Source: Sabethes cyaneus (taxonomy: Eukaryota; Arthropoda; Insecta; Diptera; Culicidae). Taken from it: a DNA stretch of 64,000 bases. A program made the translations under genes and the position numbers. Under the pieces are notes generated by a model that worked only from the letters and a program-made list of their open reading frames with translations, made no database searches and was not told where the DNA came from. The stretch covers positions 77,181,121-77,245,120 of the forward strand of contig NC_071353.1 of the NCBI RefSeq assembly GCF_943734655.1. The letters run 5' to 3'. Shown one piece after another: positions 60,141 to 64,000 of this stretch; position 1 is the stretch's first letter, and every line of letters starts with the position of its first letter.

Positions 60141-60795
60141 AATTTACGAGCCTCATACCGTTGTCATTGGCCGACAGATGCAGGCTATGTCTTCCAATAA
60201 CTGGACGGAAGAATTCCTCCCTCCCGATCTGCACGTTTGCATCTCCGATGATGATTTTCACGTCGTGTTTTGGGCACTCTCCATAGGTCCTCTCAAGCCT
60301 GTCGTAAAACTCGTCTTTAGCATCATCGGATTTATCATTTGTCGGTGCGTATAAGTTGATTAGGCTATAGTTGAAGAATTTGCCCTTAATCCTCAACATG
60401 CATATACGGTCATCTACAGGCCTCCACCGGATAACTCGTTGGTTTTGTTTTCCCAACACTACGAAACCGACTCCATGTTCTGCTATCTTACCGCCACTGT
60501 AGTAGATGTGGTACTTGAAAGAAGTGCCTGCAGTAGGGTCTACTGCACGGAACTCCCTTTCTCCGGAATTTGGCCACCAAGCTTCCTGAATAGCAGCGAT
60601 CTCCACTCCAAGTTGATGCAGCTCTCGAGCAAGCAAGCCAGCCCGTGCCGGTTCATGGAGAGTTCGGACATTCCAGGTACCAAGTTTCCAATCGTTATCC
60701 CTTAATCGTTTCCTTGTCCCTTGCCGTGTCCTATACCGATTGTTCCGTCCTGAATTTCTTTGTTTGTTGTTCGTGGCAATTGAGTTTTCAGTATA
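60097..60795 (-). pseudogene. AP-endonuclease domain of the RTE element
   Basis: The frame is open from 60795. No ATG precedes the motif LGTWNVRTL; the first is later, at MLARELHQLG. Endonuclease landmarks follow: IAAIQEAWW, HGVGFVVLG, NYSLINLYAPTND, VKIIIGDANVQIG and NDNGMRLVNFAAARG. The frame then ends early (CSPHL stop at 60097). Homology resumes in another frame at FQIDHVLIDG and SDHYLVVSK. A deletion of roughly 60 bp, removing the WRSPDG-type segment, would explain both the shift and the gap. The enzyme nicks target DNA to prime reverse transcription. Confidence 0.8.
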
Positions 60796-60960
60796 CTACC
60801 TCACCGGGGTCGCGATACCTACATCCCGCTGATAGGTCTGCCATCTTAGGTATAGCTTGCGGGATACAGCATTTCATATTCAGCCACCCGTTACGAGACA
60901 GACGCTGTGTGAGCCGCCCCTCACCTGGCGAACAGGCGCTCTAGTTCGCACCTCCAAGCG

Positions 60961-61253
60961 TAGCTGCTTCAGTAAGTACATGAAGCATTTCCGGGTAAGG
61001 CCATCGACCGTCATCATTTGACTTAAATCTGCGTGGAGGCGCCAGGTGGGAGCTTGAGAGAGCCAGAGCTATGTTTGACGCTTTAATGTAAGAGTATGAA
61101 CGATTAATGAGCAGTATTCGAGGATTATTCGTACTCATTGAACTATTCGATTAATTCAACTACTCGTGCTGGCGGTATTCGATTGAAAATTATTCGAATA
61201 TTTTTTTAGTTATTCGATTAGTTGAATTAATCGAACGATTAACGGACATCACT
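60961..61253. repeat. RTE leader remnant and ATTCGATTA short-period island
   Basis: 60961-61060 is GC-richer and may be more RTE leader. 61100-61245 is made of degenerate TATTCGATTA/TAATCGAAC words and ends at TTAACGGACATCAC. Confidence 0.45.
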
Positions 61254-61687
61254 ATTTCCAATAACACCAGCAACCGTTTCATGCAAAATAGACGCATTCA
61301 AGTGCATTTATGCCGCCGTAATAAACGTAAGACGGGAGATGCAAAGAGAATCTCTCATTTGCACATTGGACCTTTTGAAATGTTGCTCGTCAAATATTAG
61401 GTTTAGAAAGAAACTATTTTCACATTTAACTTCCAATTCCAATCGAAAATAGTCGAGTAAAAAATGGCTTTTTTAGCGTTTTGAGCTGGAAATGATCATA
61501 TAGAAATCGACACGTCTTCGGAACTTAATTCGACTGTTTGTTACCGCTGTGCTAGTTATCATCCATATGCATCCTAGCGATAAACAATCTTCAGAGTGTA
61601 TTTTAACCTACTAAATAACTTTATAGAACATAAAAGCATTCAAAACATCGTGTACACAATTTTTGAGCAGAACTGATTTTAAAGTGG

Positions 61688-61882
61688 CTTCGGGGTACAA
61701 TGCTAGCCTAACAAGCCAGTCTTCATATGTTCGAATCTCGACTGATCGGTGCCGCTACGGAGTTAATAGAATCTTTACCCTAGCTCCGTAATTTTCCTGT
61801 ATTCTAATAACCGGCTGCGAAGTGTGTCGATAAAGAAGGGTCAAGTTCTGAAGAACGTTTACACCCATGGCTTTGCTTTGAT
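61688..61882 (+). mobile_element. Feilai-like SINE, orthologous to the one in the left W arm
   Basis: Target-site duplication TGATTTTAAAGTGG at 61674-61687 and 61883-61896. B box TGTTCGAATCTCG, core GGCTGCGAAGTGTGTCG, 3' end CATGGCTTTGCTTTGAT. It lacks the 133 bp insert of the left-arm copy. Confidence 0.8.
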
Positions 61883-62091
61883 TGATTTTAAAGTGGTTTC
61901 TTTAAACAAATCATTAAATTTCGCAACCGGTAAGAGATAGATAGTTACTACATGCAGAAAAGTTGCTTATTTTAGTGTGTTCTACAATTTTTGTAAAAAC
62001 GCCATTTTTTTGGACGCGTTTAAAAAACAAAAATTGTGTCACCCTATTAGGCGGATTCACGGTCATCCTAAAAGTGTTAGAAAATGTGCTA

Positions 62092-63388
62092 CCGCCATCC
62101 GGGGTGACATTGGGCCACGGGGGTGAGATTGTGCCAAAAACCAAAAATGTTTATTTGTGAAAATTTATTATATCTGTAGAAACTGGTGACTTAAATTCAA
62201 AATGATGATGAACATAACATATTTATTCATAACTTAGAATGGAACACAGATAATATTAGCAAACTATTTAGCCTAAACAGGGTTTTAAAGTTCGCGATCA
62301 AAATACGCGGAAATAACGCTTGTAAAAAATGTCCCGCATAAACCAACCCAAACAAGAAATCGCATCAACTTGCTATCTTGATGGTATATAAACTAATCAT
62401 TTACAATGTTTTGAAAGGTTATTATGCGTTGGATAAGTTTTGATTACGAAAATAATATTTTTCGAAACTTTGTACTTTTCGAACTTCACGGGGGTGAGAT
62501 TGTGCCAAGCCATAATGATCGATCCAATTTGTGGATTTCACATACACAACAAAAATACGTCAGTATACACCAGCACACTCACATTCTTTACTATTGAGCA
62601 CAATATTTTGACAGATTAGATTGCGTCATCCATTTTGGAGCAAACTGCATCATAGGTCTGCAAAATAATTTAAACTAATTTTTACTTTTTCTTTGGAAAT
62701 TTCAGATACTTTGAATAAACACTCTAATATAAGACGAATATATTATACCGTGTATAAACTGCCAGTTTTAAGGAGAGGTGAGGGGGGTAGGATAGGCCAC
62801 ATGTTCTGCGGCCGCGGGTTCTTGAACGAAGTAATGGTTACTTTTGTTAAATAATCAAATAGGTATGCTTCCTTAGGATACACCCCTTCATATATCTCCC
62901 CCTTGTTAACCCTAGAAACGCTACTGGCTATATAAAGGCTCTCCATTGACTACGAACTCATTTTTAGTTATTTCAGACCACTCCGGGTTATTTTCGTTCA
63001 TATTTTTTGTATGATGCGTTGTTTTTGGCCGGCCCCCTGCCCCTAATAGTCCACTTAATTCATGGACGGCCCCATGTGAACTACTTTATACTGATATTTA
63101 TGTGTATTGTTTATAAACATGCTAATGTTCACTGTTTAGGTTTTTAGCCTAACTTTATGTTTTTGGCACAATGTCACCCCCTAGAAGGGGTGAGATTGTG
63201 CCAAAGTTGATGCACTTCCAGTAAAATTAGGTTTCATTGTGACTAGACCATCTCTACGGTAGTTGTTAATTGAACAATTTAGTATATATTGACAGCTTCG
63301 AAATCAACTTAGCTCCTAAATTGTATGTATACTGAGCTAAAGAACAAAAATATATACTTTTTTGGCACAATCTCGCCCCGGATGACGG
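62092..63388 (+). mobile_element. Full-length TA-MITE, copy A (CCGTCATCCGGGG family)
   Basis: TA target at 62090-62091 and 63389-63390. Terminal repeats CCGCCATCCGGGGTGACATT and, in complement, CCGTCATCCGGGGCGAGATT. The left W arm (about 739) is the unoccupied site with a single TA. The subterminal motif GGGGTGAGATTGTGCC recurs at 62121-62138, 62489-62505 and as a palindrome at 63163-63203. No ORF for a transposase, so it is non-autonomous. Confidence 0.85.
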
Positions 63389-64000
63389 TATATTTAATTA
63401 ATTAACTGCTCCAAAGAAATACCCGTTGAAAAATTACTCATTTTTACTATATTATTATGTTTTATAGGTTTGGTCCAATTAAAGGTTTCGTCATTAAAGT
63501 TTTCTTGAATAAATTTCATCAATCATTTTCAAATATCTTTTGACCAGTAGAACCAATCATAGTGAAATTTGGCAGAAACATTCACAGTATTAAGACCTCT
63601 CGTTTAGTACTAAAATAATTGAAACTAAATAGATTATCTTGGCTAAAATCGCTATAAATTATTGTAAATTTTAACATGTAACTTTAATTGCACATAACTT
63701 TCAAACTAAAGGTCCAATCAAAAAACAATTCAATAGTGATCTATCCGGCTATATTACCTTTCAAATGAGACTAATAGCGCATAAATCGGTTTGGCCATCT
63801 CTGAGAAACAGGCGATAATCATTACCTTGTCAAAACACGTTTTTAAGCATAACTTTTAAACTACTTGTTTGTTTTCAATAAAACTTCCTGAAAATTTTTA
63901 TGGTGGCAAGAGCTTTCATTCGGAGAAAATCGTGTCACGTAGTTTCACATTTTTGCTTATAACTTTTAAACGACATATCGGACCACGAAACAATTCAATA

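Larger units (their letters stand above)
57963..60960 (-). mobile_element. RTE-clade non-LTR retrotransposon, nearly full length
   Basis: The minus strand runs from a GC-richer 5' leader (60796-60960) through endonuclease and RT to the start of the C-terminal domain. The last part of the C-terminal domain and the 3' tail are missing. It differs in sequence from the RTE copy at 5229, so it represents another subfamily. Confidence 0.75.
61254..64000. repeat. Right arm of large inverted repeat W
   Basis: Complement of 1-1708, with a 1297 bp TA-MITE inserted at 62090 and the SINE at 61688. Near 63925 it lacks about 30 bp that the left arm and the 13.9 kb copy have. It may continue past the window. 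Confidence 0.8.

Overview
The window looks like culicine mosquito DNA, most likely Aedes. Two things support this. First, there are several copies of a tRNA-headed SINE that I recognise as Feilai-like, together with RTE-clade and jockey/CR1-group retroelements, a Helitron and many TA-flanked MITEs. Second, one perfectly spliced exon of a conserved insect gene is present: positions 41648-41796 on the minus strand encode the acidic linker and the first half of the TALE homeodomain of homothorax (hth, the MEIS orthologue). This is the only host protein-coding sequence I can defend. The rest reads as very long hth introns, or flanking DNA, packed with repeats.

Layout. 1-1708 is the left arm of a large inverted repeat whose partner is 61254-64000. 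2371-2742 is a long CA microsatellite. 3561-4134 is one arm of a second inverted pair (partner 55145-55709), interrupted at its end by a truncated TA-MITE. 5229-6870 is a 5'-truncated RTE retrotransposon. 8295-8858 holds two Feilai-like SINEs. 9147-12052 holds TIR elements, one cutting into a Helitron-like fragment. 13643-17790 holds old repeats, a tandem array of about 150 bp units and a long hairpin. 18733-20079 is a pogo-like element with a transposase remnant. 24297-25735 holds a hAT-type MITE and a near-perfect 415 bp foldback. 26.0-32.5 kb is mostly TA-MITEs with nested SINE and RTE insertions. 34190-36370 is a broken jockey/CR1-like retroelement. 36.4-45.1 kb is comparatively repeat-poor and contains the hth exon. 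45.1-54.9 kb is again dense with elements, including a Helitron carrying a nested MITE. 57963-60960 is a nearly full-length but broken RTE element on the minus strand.

Recurring themes. (1) Five unrelated TA-flanked TIR families here share one design: the terminal motif recurs inside the element. (2) Comparing the inverted duplicate arms gives paired filled and empty sites, which define element ends without any database. (3) Three copies of a short retroelement carry a hammerhead-ribozyme-like fold; one has a 10 bp target-site duplication and an empty site on the partner arm. All structural claims were made by eye. No alignments, searches or foldings were run.
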